Source of the DNA: Parabacteroides sp. PH5-46
GTDB lineage: Bacteria; Bacteroidota; Bacteroidia; Bacteroidales; Tannerellaceae
Length of the DNA stretch: 64,000 nucleotides
Reading direction: 5' to 3'
Assembly (NCBI RefSeq): GCF_029892785.1
Contig: NZ_JARXXA010000001.1
Span: 1 to 64,000 of the forward strand
Below the pieces are notes generated by a model, which was not told the origin of the DNA, did not search any database, and saw only the letters and a program-made list of their open reading frames with translations. Positions 38,176-47,285 of this stretch are shown in pieces (positions within the stretch are counted from its first letter, which is position 1; every line of letters begins with the position of its first letter). A program made the position numbers and the translations under genes.

Positions 38176-38916
38176 TAAGGTATATCGAGAGGTGCGTCGC
38201 GACAGGTTTTCAGACGCCGTGATGATATACGAATTGAAGGTGTCAATCAGACTGGTTATCAGTGGAATGTGCTCTGATCCGGGCGTTATCAGCAGCATGC
38301 TTTGACGGATAACAAGCAATGCATCGGCCACTGCGCTGAACGAGAAATCCACTGTACGCCTTACATCGTATAATTTCAGCCGCTGTCCCTCCATTTTCTT
38401 CTGTGCGCGTGTACGATAAAGGGCTTTGAAGGCATTGTTATGCGTTTCCAGCAAATCTATTTCTTCCTCCAGTTCAAGTAACCCTGCAGCCGTCCTATTG
38501 GGTTCTTCCTTCAGGTTGATAACAAGATCTGTAATCAAAGTCGAATTTTTCGTATAGGATTTGCTGCCGGTGCCTTTATATAGTAAGAGACAGTCTTTTA
38601 ATTGTATAGCAGCTGCTTTTTTAGCCTTATTCTTGCTGAAAGTATAATATTCTACCGTACGATTAATACTACGTAAGCTGTCATTACGCAAGACATTTAA
38701 TTGAGCCAGCTCTTTTGTAGGCAGTCGCGATTTAGTTTGACAAAATTTCTTGCTCTCAACAAGAAAATTAGCCGTATACGTATTCCATACAGCAGTAAGT
38801 CCCGGAATAAGCATGTGCTTATCCATTCCATAGTTAATGATTGCATCATGCGTATCAAAATGTTCTGCATTTGTTAATGCTTTAAACAATCCTTGATGGG
38901 CGATTACTTTTTTCAT
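37822..38916 (-). CDS. DUF6261 family protein, probably frameshifted at its 3' end
   Basis: The first about 245 residues resemble DUF6261 proteins of Bacteroidetes: MKKVIAHQGLFKALTNAEHF, then helical ELEEEIDLLETHNNAFKALY and HIPLITSLIDTFNSYI. The start is placed at 38916, since upstream residues look unnatural. The frame does not stop where expected but runs 354 bp antisense through the response regulator gene. A TGA in another frame at 38170-38168 would end the protein at about 249 aa, close to my expectation for the family, so a single indel near the 3' end is the simplest explanation. Function unknown. Confidence 0.6.
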   Translation of the reverse strand: MKKVIAHQGLFKALTNAEHFDTHDAIINYGMDKHMLIPGLTAVWNTYTANFLVESKKFCQTKSRLPTKELAQLNVLRNDSLRSINRTVEYYTFSKNKAKKAAAIQLKDCLLLYKGTGSKSYTKNSTLITDLVINLKEEPNRTAAGLLELEEEIDLLETHNNAFKALYRTRAQKKMEGQRLKLYDVRRTVDFSFSAVADALLVIRQSMLLITPGSEHIPLITSLIDTFNSYIITASENLSRRTSRYTLSLDDAQDVALPYEGSDADRGIVTEGFAEVSDLNVQGQGVGVGLVSPDAAEQEIAADGDIQIGSQYAEDFGLARGDQCFTVAGAQLVGTVVEDGIADTEDFFLYTSRSIHIKTLFDTG

Positions 38917-38977
38917 AGTGTCGATAATAATAAATAATGTCTGCAAATTAACTATTTTTTATCAAATGACATAATAA

Positions 38978-39170
38978 AAAGTGTAAAAAGATGTATCCTA
39001 TAATCATTTATATAAAAAAGATTACCGAAACGGCCGTTCCTGTAATCATTTGGGGTAAAAAGATTATCGGAACGGCTGTTCCTGTAATCATTTAGGACAA
39101 AAAGATTATCGGATGTTGGGTTTGGGCAATCTTTTTAGGTGAAATGATTAGAGGAACGTCCGTTCCTTCA
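38978..39170. repeat. tandem 42-bp repeat array with internal palindromes
   Basis: GATTA-containing units begin at 39020, 39062, 39104 and 39146, exactly 42 bp apart, with a degenerate unit from 38978. Units carry TAATCATTT and a palindrome such as AACGGCCGTT or GGAACGTCCGTTCC. It fills most of the 320-bp gap between the DUF6261 start and the epimerase fusion gene. A TATTTTTA box near 39182 may be the -7 element of the latter. Confidence 0.85.
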
Positions 39171-39239
39171 TAATATTTTCTTATTTTTACGAGGTAAAAA
39201 GAAATAGAAACCCTAATGTTTATTTATTAAGTAGAAACC

Positions 39240-42200
39240 ATGTTAGTACAAGTATTGCTTGCTCTGTTTTCCTTATTGCCCGTTTCTTCTCCGGCAACAG
39301 AGGATAAGGCTGAACTCTCTCAGATGCGTGAAGAAATAGTAGATGATTTGCAGTATAACATCCTTCCTTTTTGGGAGAAGTATGCGCCCGACCCTTCAGG
39401 AGGCTTCTATGGAACTATCCTGCACGATGGCACTCCGGTAGCTGATGCGGAGAAAGGTTTGGTATTGAATGCCCGTATTCTGTGGACATTTTCTGCAGCC
39501 TATCGTTTGTTTGAAAACGAAAATCATAAACTGCTGGCAGACCGTGCCAGGAAATATCTCTTTGATTACTTTATCGATCCTGACTATGGCGGAGCTTATT
39601 GGAGTGTGAAGGCGGATGGAAGTCCGGGCAACACAGAGAAGCAAACCTATGGAATAGCGTATGCCATCTACGGTTTGTCGGAACATTACCGGGCTACGGC
39701 TGATACCAAGAGCCTTGAACAGGCTATAGCCTTGTATCGTACCTTGTTCCAAAAGGCATACGATCCTGTGAACAAAGGATATATCGAATCGTTTACCAGA
39801 AACTGGAGTTTGCCGGAACGCTTTGGCTACGACGGAAAAGGAGTTGCCGCCAAGACAATGAATACCCACCTACATGTATTGGAAGCCTTTACCAGCCTGT
39901 ATCGCGTTTGGCCGGATGCACATTTGCAGGAGCAACTGGCGGAATTAGTCAATGTATTTTATGACAAGATAATAGATGGGAAAAGATATCACCAACGACT
40001 CTTCCTTACTATGGATTGGCAGAATCTGGAAGATATCGACTCGTACGGGCATGATATCGAACTGTCGTGGCTACTGTATGAAGCCGTAGAGGTATTGAAG
40101 GACAAAGCCCTGATAGAGAAAACCAAGGATATGGCAGTTCGCCTGGCGGATGTGCAGCTAAAAGAAGGCTGGAATAAAGCAGGCTATATGTATTATGAAA
40201 AGGCAGACGGGCGCTTGATAGAGAAGATCGACTGGTGGCCACAGGCCGAGTCGGTAGTAGCCTTTGTAAATGCCTGGCAGATCACTAATAATCCCAAGTA
40301 TGCCAATGCCGCAAAAACAACCTGGAAATGGATAAAGGAGAACTTGATAGACCATGAATATGGCGAATGGTATTATGGACTGAACAAAGAAGGCCAGCCG
40401 GATAAAAGACAACCAAAGGTTAGTATGTGGAGATGCCCCTATCACAACAGCCGGATGGGCTTTGAAATGTATGAAAGGCTGAAAGCAAGCCTCTCTGTTC
40501 CGGATCAAACCGAAGTAATGGCCTGGGGCAATATGAGCGGTATCCGCGTAGACGGGCAATTGATGGAGTTTGAGTCGAAGTTCCGAGTGGTAGATAAAGA
40601 TTTGAATGTCTTGTCGGAAACAGGAAAGGAACGGCAGTATCGCCCCGAATATACCCGCAACGGACAGAAACAGACCGTTAAGACAGTTGTAGAGCAGATC
40701 CGCTTTGAACAAATAGTGGAAGATAAGGATAAGGGCGTGGCTGATGTATCCCTGCTTGTTGCCTCTGATACAACCCGTAAATCCGTAGCTGCCTATTTAT
40801 GTTTTGAGTTACCGCTCAAAACGTACGGCGAAGGTACCATCAAAGTGGGGCAAGAGCAGATCTGGCCTGCTAAGACTACCGACTTACAGCCCGCTTCCGG
40901 AACCACCCTTTCTGTCAAAGGAAAGACAAATGAATTGGTGTTTACCTTCTCTAAACGCATCATTGCCTTTGCCAAAGAAGAAGGCGATGTAGCAACAATT
41001 TACATTCATCTGCTGGGAGATAACGTAAAGAAAGGACAGTCTGCCAAGCTAAACTATACCATCAAAGCCAGTGGCGAGATAGACCATGAAGCAGCAGAGA
41101 TAGTAGTAGACCGTACGAATCCCGGACGCTTGTTTGAAGGCTTTGGAGGAAACTTTCGCTTGCAAGGCCAAAAAGACCCACAAGTGGTGGACTATTGCCT
41201 GAACAACCTGCGCGTAGCCTGGGGACGTGTGGAAATGCCCTGGCGCAACTGGCATCCGGAAGAGAACACAGATCCCCTCGCCCAAGCTCGTAGCGGCAAG
41301 ATGGACCCGCGCGTAGAAGCTGCCATGAAGATGGCTCAGCGCCTGGCTGCTATCGGTATGCCGGTGATTGTCAGCGCCTGGTTCCCTCCTGAGTGGGCAA
41401 TTGAAGGTGATCCGGCCTCGTATGTAAGTAACGGAGGTGTGCAAGCCTTCCGCTTGGATCCGCAAAAAACAGAAAAGATATACCAATCGCTGACCAGCTA
41501 TTTACTCTACCTGAAGCAGGCTTATGGCGTAGAAGCCGTGATGTATTCGTTCAATGAGTCAGACTTGGGGATCGATGTCTTGCATACCCCACAGGAGCAT
41601 GCGGACTTCATCAAAGGCTTGGGTGCTTATATGGCCTCCAAAGGCTTGGCTACCAAGATGCTGCTGGGCGATAATTCAGACGCTACGACATTCGACTTTA
41701 TCCTGCCTGCCATGCGAGACAAGGAAACTCATAAATACATCGGCGCCGTATCCTTCCACTCCTGGAGAGGTTGCGACGACGAAACACTGAAGAAATGGGG
41801 AAATGCAGCCCGCGAACTGAATGTGCCGCTCATCGTAGGCGAAGGAAGCACCGATGCCGCCGCCTGGAGGTATCCGCAGATATTCAAAGAGAGTACCTTT
41901 GCCTTGTACGAGATCAATCTGTATATCCGTATCTGCGCGATCAGTCAACCGCTTTCTATTCTTCAATGGCAGCTCACTTCAGACTATTCTGTCCTTTGGG
42001 GAGATGGTATCTTTGGCTCGGATGGACCCATGCGTCCTACGCAGCGTTTCTGGAACCTGAAGCAGTTGGCCAATACGCCTGAGCAGTCTTTTGCCCTTCC
42101 GTTTAACTGCAATAAGGAAGGCTTGAATTGTGCTGCCTTCGGTAATCTTGCACAAGGCAAGTATGCCGTTCATGTGGTGAATAACGGAGCCTCTCGCCGG

Positions 42201-42359
42201 GTGACAATAAAAGGTTTGCCTTCCGCCTCTAAAGTAAAGGTGTATGCTACGAACAGTCAGCTTAAGATGGCAGAAATAACGGATGTGCAGAGTAGTCAGG
42301 GAAGTATCTCCTTCGAGATGCCGGCGATTAGTTTTGTTACCTTATTTGCCGAAGAATAA
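39240..42359 (+). CDS. cellobiose 2-epimerase-like / GH-A (GH30-like) fusion protein
   Basis: A 1039-aa secreted fusion. After a signal peptide (to about 19), residues about 25-415 are an AGE-superfamily epimerase closest to cellobiose 2-epimerase: MNTHLHVLEAFTSLYR, YGHDIELSWLLYEA, WWPQAESV and MWRCPYHNSRMGFE, with the active-site His residues. A beta-sandwich linker (about 420-620) is followed by a clan GH-A barrel (about 635-950) with acid/base Glu773 in YSFNESD and nucleophile Glu868 in VGEGSTDAA, then a C-terminal beta domain. It suggests cleavage of a beta-linked glycan coupled to epimerisation of the released disaccharide, possibly mannan or a related hexan. An esterase gene follows 29 bp downstream. 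Confidence 0.85.
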   Translation: MLVQVLLALFSLLPVSSPATEDKAELSQMREEIVDDLQYNILPFWEKYAPDPSGGFYGTILHDGTPVADAEKGLVLNARILWTFSAAYRLFENENHKLLADRARKYLFDYFIDPDYGGAYWSVKADGSPGNTEKQTYGIAYAIYGLSEHYRATADTKSLEQAIALYRTLFQKAYDPVNKGYIESFTRNWSLPERFGYDGKGVAAKTMNTHLHVLEAFTSLYRVWPDAHLQEQLAELVNVFYDKIIDGKRYHQRLFLTMDWQNLEDIDSYGHDIELSWLLYEAVEVLKDKALIEKTKDMAVRLADVQLKEGWNKAGYMYYEKADGRLIEKIDWWPQAESVVAFVNAWQITNNPKYANAAKTTWKWIKENLIDHEYGEWYYGLNKEGQPDKRQPKVSMWRCPYHNSRMGFEMYERLKASLSVPDQTEVMAWGNMSGIRVDGQLMEFESKFRVVDKDLNVLSETGKERQYRPEYTRNGQKQTVKTVVEQIRFEQIVEDKDKGVADVSLLVASDTTRKSVAAYLCFELPLKTYGEGTIKVGQEQIWPAKTTDLQPASGTTLSVKGKTNELVFTFSKRIIAFAKEEGDVATIYIHLLGDNVKKGQSAKLNYTIKASGEIDHEAAEIVVDRTNPGRLFEGFGGNFRLQGQKDPQVVDYCLNNLRVAWGRVEMPWRNWHPEENTDPLAQARSGKMDPRVEAAMKMAQRLAAIGMPVIVSAWFPPEWAIEGDPASYVSNGGVQAFRLDPQKTEKIYQSLTSYLLYLKQAYGVEAVMYSFNESDLGIDVLHTPQEHADFIKGLGAYMASKGLATKMLLGDNSDATTFDFILPAMRDKETHKYIGAVSFHSWRGCDDETLKKWGNAARELNVPLIVGEGSTDAAAWRYPQIFKESTFALYEINLYIRICAISQPLSILQWQLTSDYSVLWGDGIFGSDGPMRPTQRFWNLKQLANTPEQSFALPFNCNKEGLNCAAFGNLAQGKYAVHVVNNGASRRVTIKGLPSASKVKVYATNSQLKMAEITDVQSSQGSISFEMPAISFVTLFAEE

Positions 42360-42388
42360 TTTTGTGTTGAACTTAATATATTAAACGT

Positions 42389-43249
42389 ATGAAAAAACTA
42401 GTTGGATTATTCGTAATGGCTTTTGCTGTTACAATGGCTTCCTTTGGCCAGGGGCAAGTATTTGAAACACTTACCGTAAAGAGTGGTATCCTGAAAATGG
42501 ATCGTAAATTCGCTATTTATCTACCCGACGGCTATGAGAAGAGCGACCAGTCGTATCCAGTCTTATACCTGCTGCATGGAGGAGGTGACGACCATACCGG
42601 CTGGGTACAGTTCGGACAGGTACAGCACATTGCCGACAAGGCTATCGCCGAAGGACAGGCATCCCGTATGATTATCGTGATGCCGGATGCCAACACCGAG
42701 CGTCGGGGCTACTTTAATGATATCAGGGGAGACTTCAATTATGAAGACTTCTTCTTCAAAGAGCTGATCCCCCATATCGAGAAGACCTATCGTGTACGTA
42801 CGGAACGTCGCTACCGGGCTGTAGCCGGACTATCGATGGGTGGCGGCGGAACTATCTTCTATGCCCTACACCATCCGGAAATGTTTGCAGCAGCAGCTCC
42901 TCTGAGCGCTTCTACGGGTAGTTGGAGCTTAGATCAACTAAGAATCCCTGAAGGCGTAAAAGTAACGGATAAGCAGAAAGAAGCCTATTACAAACGGCAT
43001 AGTGTGGAAGAGATTATCAAAGCGGCTTCCGAAGACCAACTGAAACAAATCAAACAAATCCGCTGGTATATGAGCTGTGGCGACGACGACTTCCTGTACG
43101 AAGGCAACTCACTGATGCACATTCTGTTCAAAAAGAAGGAAATCCCTCATGAATACCGCGTAAAAGACGGAGCCCACACCTGGTCATACTGGCGTATGGA
43201 ACTCCCGTTGGTCATGGAGTTTGTCTCCAAATCCTTCTCTCAATATTAA
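42389..43249 (+). CDS. secreted CE1-like esterase (esterase D/feruloyl-esterase type)
   Basis: A 286-aa alpha/beta hydrolase. A signal peptide (MKKLVGLFVMAFAVTMASFG) precedes the core: PVLYLLHGGGDDHTGW (oxyanion region), nucleophile Ser in AGLSMGGGGTIF (about 150), Asp in SCGDDDFLYEG and His in DGAHTWSYW. It matches the putative-esterase family that deacylates carbohydrates. Located 29 bp after the epimerase/GH fusion, it probably removes acyl groups from the same glycan. Confidence 0.9.
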   Translation: MKKLVGLFVMAFAVTMASFGQGQVFETLTVKSGILKMDRKFAIYLPDGYEKSDQSYPVLYLLHGGGDDHTGWVQFGQVQHIADKAIAEGQASRMIIVMPDANTERRGYFNDIRGDFNYEDFFFKELIPHIEKTYRVRTERRYRAVAGLSMGGGGTIFYALHHPEMFAAAAPLSASTGSWSLDQLRIPEGVKVTDKQKEAYYKRHSVEEIIKAASEDQLKQIKQIRWYMSCGDDDFLYEGNSLMHILFKKKEIPHEYRVKDGAHTWSYWRMELPLVMEFVSKSFSQY

Positions 43250-43261
43250 TCGCAAAACGAA

Positions 43262-43325
43262 AACACGCAGTACGCAGTACGGAAAAAGTGATATCCCGTT
43301 CTGCGTTCTGCGTGTTCCGTTCTAC
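43262..43325. repeat. inverted heptamer-repeat hairpin
   Basis: The left arm is built of 7-mers CAGTACG-CAGTACG-GAA; the right arm, read in reverse complement, of AGAACG, GAACACG, CAGAACG and CAGAACG. Together they form an imperfect hairpin between the convergent esterase and oxidoreductase genes. A related copy lies at 44942-45016. A short CTCAACGAG/TTTTTA hairpin follows at about 43328-43350. Confidence 0.75.
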
Positions 43326-43347
43326 TGTAAAAAGCTCAACGAGCTTT

Positions 43348-44718
43348 TTACATGATAGGAGCTTCAGGAGCTTTACCCGGCTTAGGAGCAACACCTTCTT
43401 TGTAGAAAGGAAGTGGGCCCATAGCGTAGGTTTCAGGTCCATAGCGTAGGTTAGAAGCCATGATTTCATCCCATGTGATTGGTTTTCCTGTATAAGCCGC
43501 TTCGCGTCCCTGGATAGCCACCTGAGTTGAGTAAGCCAAGTCTTCTGCCTGATTGATTTTCTTGTTCAAGCGGATAGATTCTACCAAGTGTACGTGTTCC
43601 TGATCATATGGATTCTTTACCGGTTTGCTCTTGTAGTCATATTCCCACATTACATTTCCGCTATAATCCAAGATCTTGATTTCGCCTCTGTCATTGAGTT
43701 GAACCATCCCTTTGGTTCCGTATACTTGTTCAGATACGTTACCGTCGCATCCGTCAATCTGACGAGCTGTTGCCAGCATGCGCTTGTTATTGTTATAGTA
43801 ATAGTCTACACTGAAGAAGTCGTAGATATCACCTGTCAGACGTTGAGCGCGTCCTCCGAAACCAACAGCTTTTGTTGGGCGTTCTCCCATGAACCAGGTT
43901 ACGATATCTATATTATGGATGGCTTGGTCTAGTAAGTGGTCACCACTTAGCCAAAGGATATTAAACCAGTTACGGATGCAATATTCCATGTCGCTCCATC
44001 CTGCTTGTTTGCGTTTGTTCCACCAAGCTCCCTGATCCCAATGGGCAGATGCGGAAACTAAATCACCGATCATACCGTTTTGTACCTGTATATAGGCTTC
44101 CCAATAGTCGCGTCTGTGGCGTCTTTGGTTACCTGTAACAACTGTCAGGCCTTTGCTGGTTGCGATCTTAGCAGAAGCAATTACGGTACGGATACCGGTT
44201 GGGTCTACAGCACAAGGTTTTTCCATAAAGATATGCTTTCCGGCTTCTACGGCAGCTTTGAATTGTTCCGGGCGGAAATGGGTAGGAGTACAAAGCAATA
44301 CTACTTCGATATCGCTCATTTCCATCACTTTCTTATACGCATCAAAACCAAAGAAGCAGTTAGCATCAGCTACTTCGTTGTTGAATTTTTCTTTCAATAC
44401 TTTGCGGCAGGTTTCCATTCTGTCGGGGAAAACATCCACCAAAGCTGTGATTGAAACATTAGGACCAGATTTAAGGAATTGAGTAGCAGCGCCTGTACCA
44501 CGGTCTCCGCATCCTATTAATGCAGCTTTCAATGGCTTGCCGTCGGGGGCGATGTCTACAAATGAATACATACCCAGTTCTTCGGGTGATTTGGTTTTTA
44601 CATTGCTGGTCTTGCTGTCTGTTGTACCGCTACAGGAAGATAGTACTGTTGGAGCCATTCCTAAAGGAATTCCTGCACCTAACATAGCCGACCCTGCGAG
44701 AAAATCTCTTCTTTTCAT
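43348..44718 (-). CDS. Gfo/Idh/MocA family oxidoreductase with Tat-type signal
   Basis: A 456-aa NAD(P)-dependent sugar or cyclitol oxidoreductase. The N-terminus KRRDFLAGSAMLGAG with a downstream LSSC lipobox suggests Tat export as a lipoprotein. A Rossmann motif (ALIGCGDRGTGAATQF, about 64-79) and the EKPCAVDPTGI motif (about 165) are seen; the C-terminal domain is of the long GH109-like/Gfo-Idh type. A TACATTTG promoter box lies 36 bases upstream. Substrate unknown; glycoside hydrolysis by an NAD-dependent mechanism (as in GH109) is possible. Confidence 0.88.
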   Translation of the reverse strand: MKRRDFLAGSAMLGAGIPLGMAPTVLSSCSGTTDSKTSNVKTKSPEELGMYSFVDIAPDGKPLKAALIGCGDRGTGAATQFLKSGPNVSITALVDVFPDRMETCRKVLKEKFNNEVADANCFFGFDAYKKVMEMSDIEVVLLCTPTHFRPEQFKAAVEAGKHIFMEKPCAVDPTGIRTVIASAKIATSKGLTVVTGNQRRHRRDYWEAYIQVQNGMIGDLVSASAHWDQGAWWNKRKQAGWSDMEYCIRNWFNILWLSGDHLLDQAIHNIDIVTWFMGERPTKAVGFGGRAQRLTGDIYDFFSVDYYYNNNKRMLATARQIDGCDGNVSEQVYGTKGMVQLNDRGEIKILDYSGNVMWEYDYKSKPVKNPYDQEHVHLVESIRLNKKINQAEDLAYSTQVAIQGREAAYTGKPITWDEIMASNLRYGPETYAMGPLPFYKEGVAPKPGKAPEAPIM

Positions 44719-44753
44719 GATATAATACTTTAAAATATGAGTAGGTTATGCCC

Positions 44754-44761
44754 CAAATGTA
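44754..44761 (-). promoter_or_regulatory. -7 promoter element (TACATTTG, minus strand)
   Basis: Plus-strand CAAATGTA reads TACATTTG on the minus strand, 36 bases before the start codon of the oxidoreductase gene. The remaining intergenic DNA to 44940 shows nothing else I can name. Confidence 0.55.
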
Positions 44762-44941
44762 AGCAAAAAAATGATACTTTTCGTTTTAAAAGAAGATATA
44801 ACTTATTGAAAATTTATAAAATAAAATAAAGAATGCTGTTTCTTCTACAATAAGGTGTCATTAATATTGTACTATATACTATAACTTATCATTAACGACC
44901 GGATTCCGTAGCTATACAGTAAGCAAAAAAAGTTAAAAAGG

Positions 44942-45016
44942 CAGAACGGAACACGCAGAACGCAGCACGGAAGGCTGAAGACTCATCCCGTTCTGCGTGT
45001 TCCGTTCTACGTTCTG
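44942..45016. repeat. inverted heptamer-repeat hairpin, second copy
   Basis: Left arm 7-mers CAGAACG-GAACACG-CAGAACG-CAGCACG; right arm in reverse complement CAGAACG-TAGAACG-GAACACG-CAGAACG, separated by a spacer of about 20 bases. Adjoins the stop codon of the second Gfo/Idh gene, downstream of it, so it may act as its transcription terminator. Confidence 0.8.
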
Positions 45017-46111
45017 CTAATCGAATAAGATTGGCTTCCCCGTTTGGGAGCTACGAATGGCCGCTTCCAGGATAGATACTACCGTTAGATTGTTTTCCAG
45101 GGATGATAAATCTGTCGGCTTTACTTTGATATCGCCTCGTACAATGGCTCTGAAATAGAGGAACGAATCGTTGTAGGGAGCCTTTAGCGAGGGAGCGATT
45201 TCTTTTACTTCTTTCTTTTCGGCATAAATGCGCATTTCGGTAGGGGTATCCTGGTAGATATAGCCTTTGCTGCCGTATATGTGCATGTCTTTCCGGTTCA
45301 TCGGCCAGTTCCATGAAGCCATGATCTGGACAGTTACATTCGGGTATTCAACGATAATGGTTGCATCATCGTCTACTTTGGGGTATAGAGCCGGTTTTTG
45401 TTGGTTGAGGACGGCATACACGCTCTTGGGTTTCTGCCCATTTAAGAGCCAGGTAGCCAGATTCGCACCGTAGCAGCCAAAGTCTATCACTGCCCCTCCG
45501 CCGTTCAATACAGGGTCGGTGAGCCAGTCTAAGAACTCTTTGCCGCAACCTATTTCAATCGGGCCCTGATGTCCGTCGTACACATTGATCCGGGTAATAG
45601 AGCCGATTACGCCCTCGTTTATTAAGCGATACGCTTCGTGATTGGTGTTATACCAGGTTGTTTCATAGTTTGTCAGTAAATGGATCCTATGTTTCCGTGC
45701 CAGTTCGGCCATCCGTTCGGCATGAGCGGTACTGACAGCCAAGGGCTTTTCCACCATTACGTGAATACCTCGCGGAGCACAGGCTTCTACTACGCGCAGA
45801 TGGTCGAAGATGGATTCATATACGATGACAGCTTCCGGCTTGGTTTTGTCGAGCATCTCTTCCAGGTCGGCATAGAACAGGGAAGCGTCTACTTTGCCCC
45901 GCAGGCCGTTATTGGCGCGCAATTCGTCGTCTTTTTCGGCTACACCTACAATAACAAAGTCGCCTCTGTCTACACGGCTGATCACTTCCCATAAATGCCC
46001 GTGGGATATTCCGGCCACTCCCAACCGAAGGGGAGGGGTGGTATTTTGCGCTGTTATAAACATTGGAAATAGAAGTGCAAGCAAGCAGAAATAAGCCTTT
46101 ATTGTTTTCAT
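45017..46111 (-). CDS. Gfo/Idh/MocA family oxidoreductase, secreted
   Basis: About 364 aa. The start at 46111 gives a signal peptide (MKTIKAYFCLLALLFPMFITAQ); an upstream extension to 46153 would run into a hairpin. The Rossmann part RLGVAGISHGHLWEVISR, EKPLAVSTAHAERMAELARK (about 130-150) and an unusual GCYGANLATWLLNG stretch fit the family. It follows the DUF1097 gene in the same direction. The substrate is unknown; the neighbourhood points to sugar metabolism. Confidence 0.87.
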   Translation of the reverse strand: MKTIKAYFCLLALLFPMFITAQNTTPPLRLGVAGISHGHLWEVISRVDRGDFVIVGVAEKDDELRANNGLRGKVDASLFYADLEEMLDKTKPEAVIVYESIFDHLRVVEACAPRGIHVMVEKPLAVSTAHAERMAELARKHRIHLLTNYETTWYNTNHEAYRLINEGVIGSITRINVYDGHQGPIEIGCGKEFLDWLTDPVLNGGGAVIDFGCYGANLATWLLNGQKPKSVYAVLNQQKPALYPKVDDDATIIVEYPNVTVQIMASWNWPMNRKDMHIYGSKGYIYQDTPTEMRIYAEKKEVKEIAPSLKAPYNDSFLYFRAIVRGDIKVKPTDLSSLENNLTVVSILEAAIRSSQTGKPILFD

Positions 46112-46143
46112 GTATCTTATAAGAATTGAGTAGTTATATAAGC

Positions 46144-46180
46144 AAAGATGCATGCTTTGTTTGTAAAAGCATGCATCTTT
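46144..46180. terminator. strong hairpin between DUF1097 and Gfo/Idh genes
   Basis: AAAGATGCATGCTTT (46144-46158) pairs perfectly with 46166-46180 around a 7-base loop. A T-rich tract lies on its plus-strand 3' side; on the minus strand, the direction of both flanking genes, only a weak T run follows. Terminator or attenuator between two co-oriented genes. Confidence 0.65.
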
Positions 46181-46196
46181 ATTCTATTTTTTTGGT

Positions 46197-46721
46197 TTAT
46201 TTACCCGATTTTACTTTCTCTTCATATTTGGAACGGAAGAATATCGTGATGAAACCAAACAGAAGCCCGATGAAACAGTAAACCATGATAGTGAATGCTG
46301 CATTGCCGAAGGTAGCTCCCGGAACATAATTCATAAAGGCGAAGAATGCGCCTGCTCCGATGAATAAGGCAGGGATACAGGATGTCCACTCGTTGCGTTC
46401 GAGGAAGATAGCAGCACAAGCCATTATTCCTACGGCAAGTGGTACGGCACAGAAACCAAGTATCGGACTCATAGCTCCTCCCATGGTCATAATCAGGATA
46501 GAAACTATAATACCCAAAGCATACGATATAAAGGCTTTGATACCCCCCTTCAGCGTACAGCCCGAGAAGAAGTAAACAGCCCACGACTGGAAGCATATCC
46601 AACTAAAGCCCACATTTGTAGCAGGAGGCATCATAGGTGCCAATAGTTGATCTACCACTTGAATAAGGAATGCCAAAACACCGATGATAATAGGAATAAC
46701 CGCAAATTGTTTTAATGACAT
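46197..46721 (-). CDS. DUF1097 family membrane protein
   Basis: A 174-aa integral membrane protein with about five hydrophobic helices and Gly/Ala-rich faces: WAVYFFSGCTLKGGIKAFISY, MGGAMSPILGFCAVPLAVGIMA, and a basic C-terminus (RSKYEEKVKSGK). It resembles DUF1097 proteins, whose transported species is uncertain. It may be co-expressed with the downstream Gfo/Idh gene, subject to the hairpin between them. Confidence 0.8.
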   Translation of the reverse strand: MSLKQFAVIPIIIGVLAFLIQVVDQLLAPMMPPATNVGFSWICFQSWAVYFFSGCTLKGGIKAFISYALGIIVSILIMTMGGAMSPILGFCAVPLAVGIMACAAIFLERNEWTSCIPALFIGAGAFFAFMNYVPGATFGNAAFTIMVYCFIGLLFGFITIFFRSKYEEKVKSGK

Positions 46722-47285
46722 AATTGTAATTTTTAAGTTTATAATAGCATTAGCAATAATAGTATTTGGGCGAAAATAGGAAATTAAATGACTCCTATCT
46801 ACTTGTTATATTAGCAGATATGTAAACCTTATATGTGTATCTTACAATAAGTATTCCGTCTTTGTCTTCTTAGTACCGTCCCTTGGCACGTAACAAAAGT
46901 TTTCAGATTACAATAATAAAAATATGTTAAATATTTCAATAGATCGTTTAAAGCCAAAAAACACCCTGACACAAAAAAACATTTTGTCACAATCTGCTAT
47001 AATTTACAATCTGTCAAAACACCCCTCAAAATCCGGTGCTATTTGACCCCAGACCGGAGTAGTATGCAAAAAAAACGCTGAAATCGAAGCTTGAGAATTA
47101 ACACTTTGTAAGCATTCGGTAGTGAGAGTTGAATATTAAAAACAATATATGGCTAATCTTTATTCATTATTCTATATTCTTCCTTCGATCCCCTTTCTTT
47201 TTGTTAATTCAATTTTGAGCCTGTTTTTTGATGATTTTGAGCCAAAAATGACTATTTTAGAGACTTTTTCCCTTCATTTTGCGAC

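Noticed and set aside
43262-43325. Small coding frame rich in NTQNAER-type residues across the heptamer hairpin
   Set aside because: It is a by-product of 7-bp repeats; it has no start context or recognisable domain and overlaps a hairpin.
46112-46153. N-terminal extension of the second Gfo/Idh gene
   Set aside because: It runs into a strong hairpin and destroys the signal peptide position; the start at 46111 is preferred.
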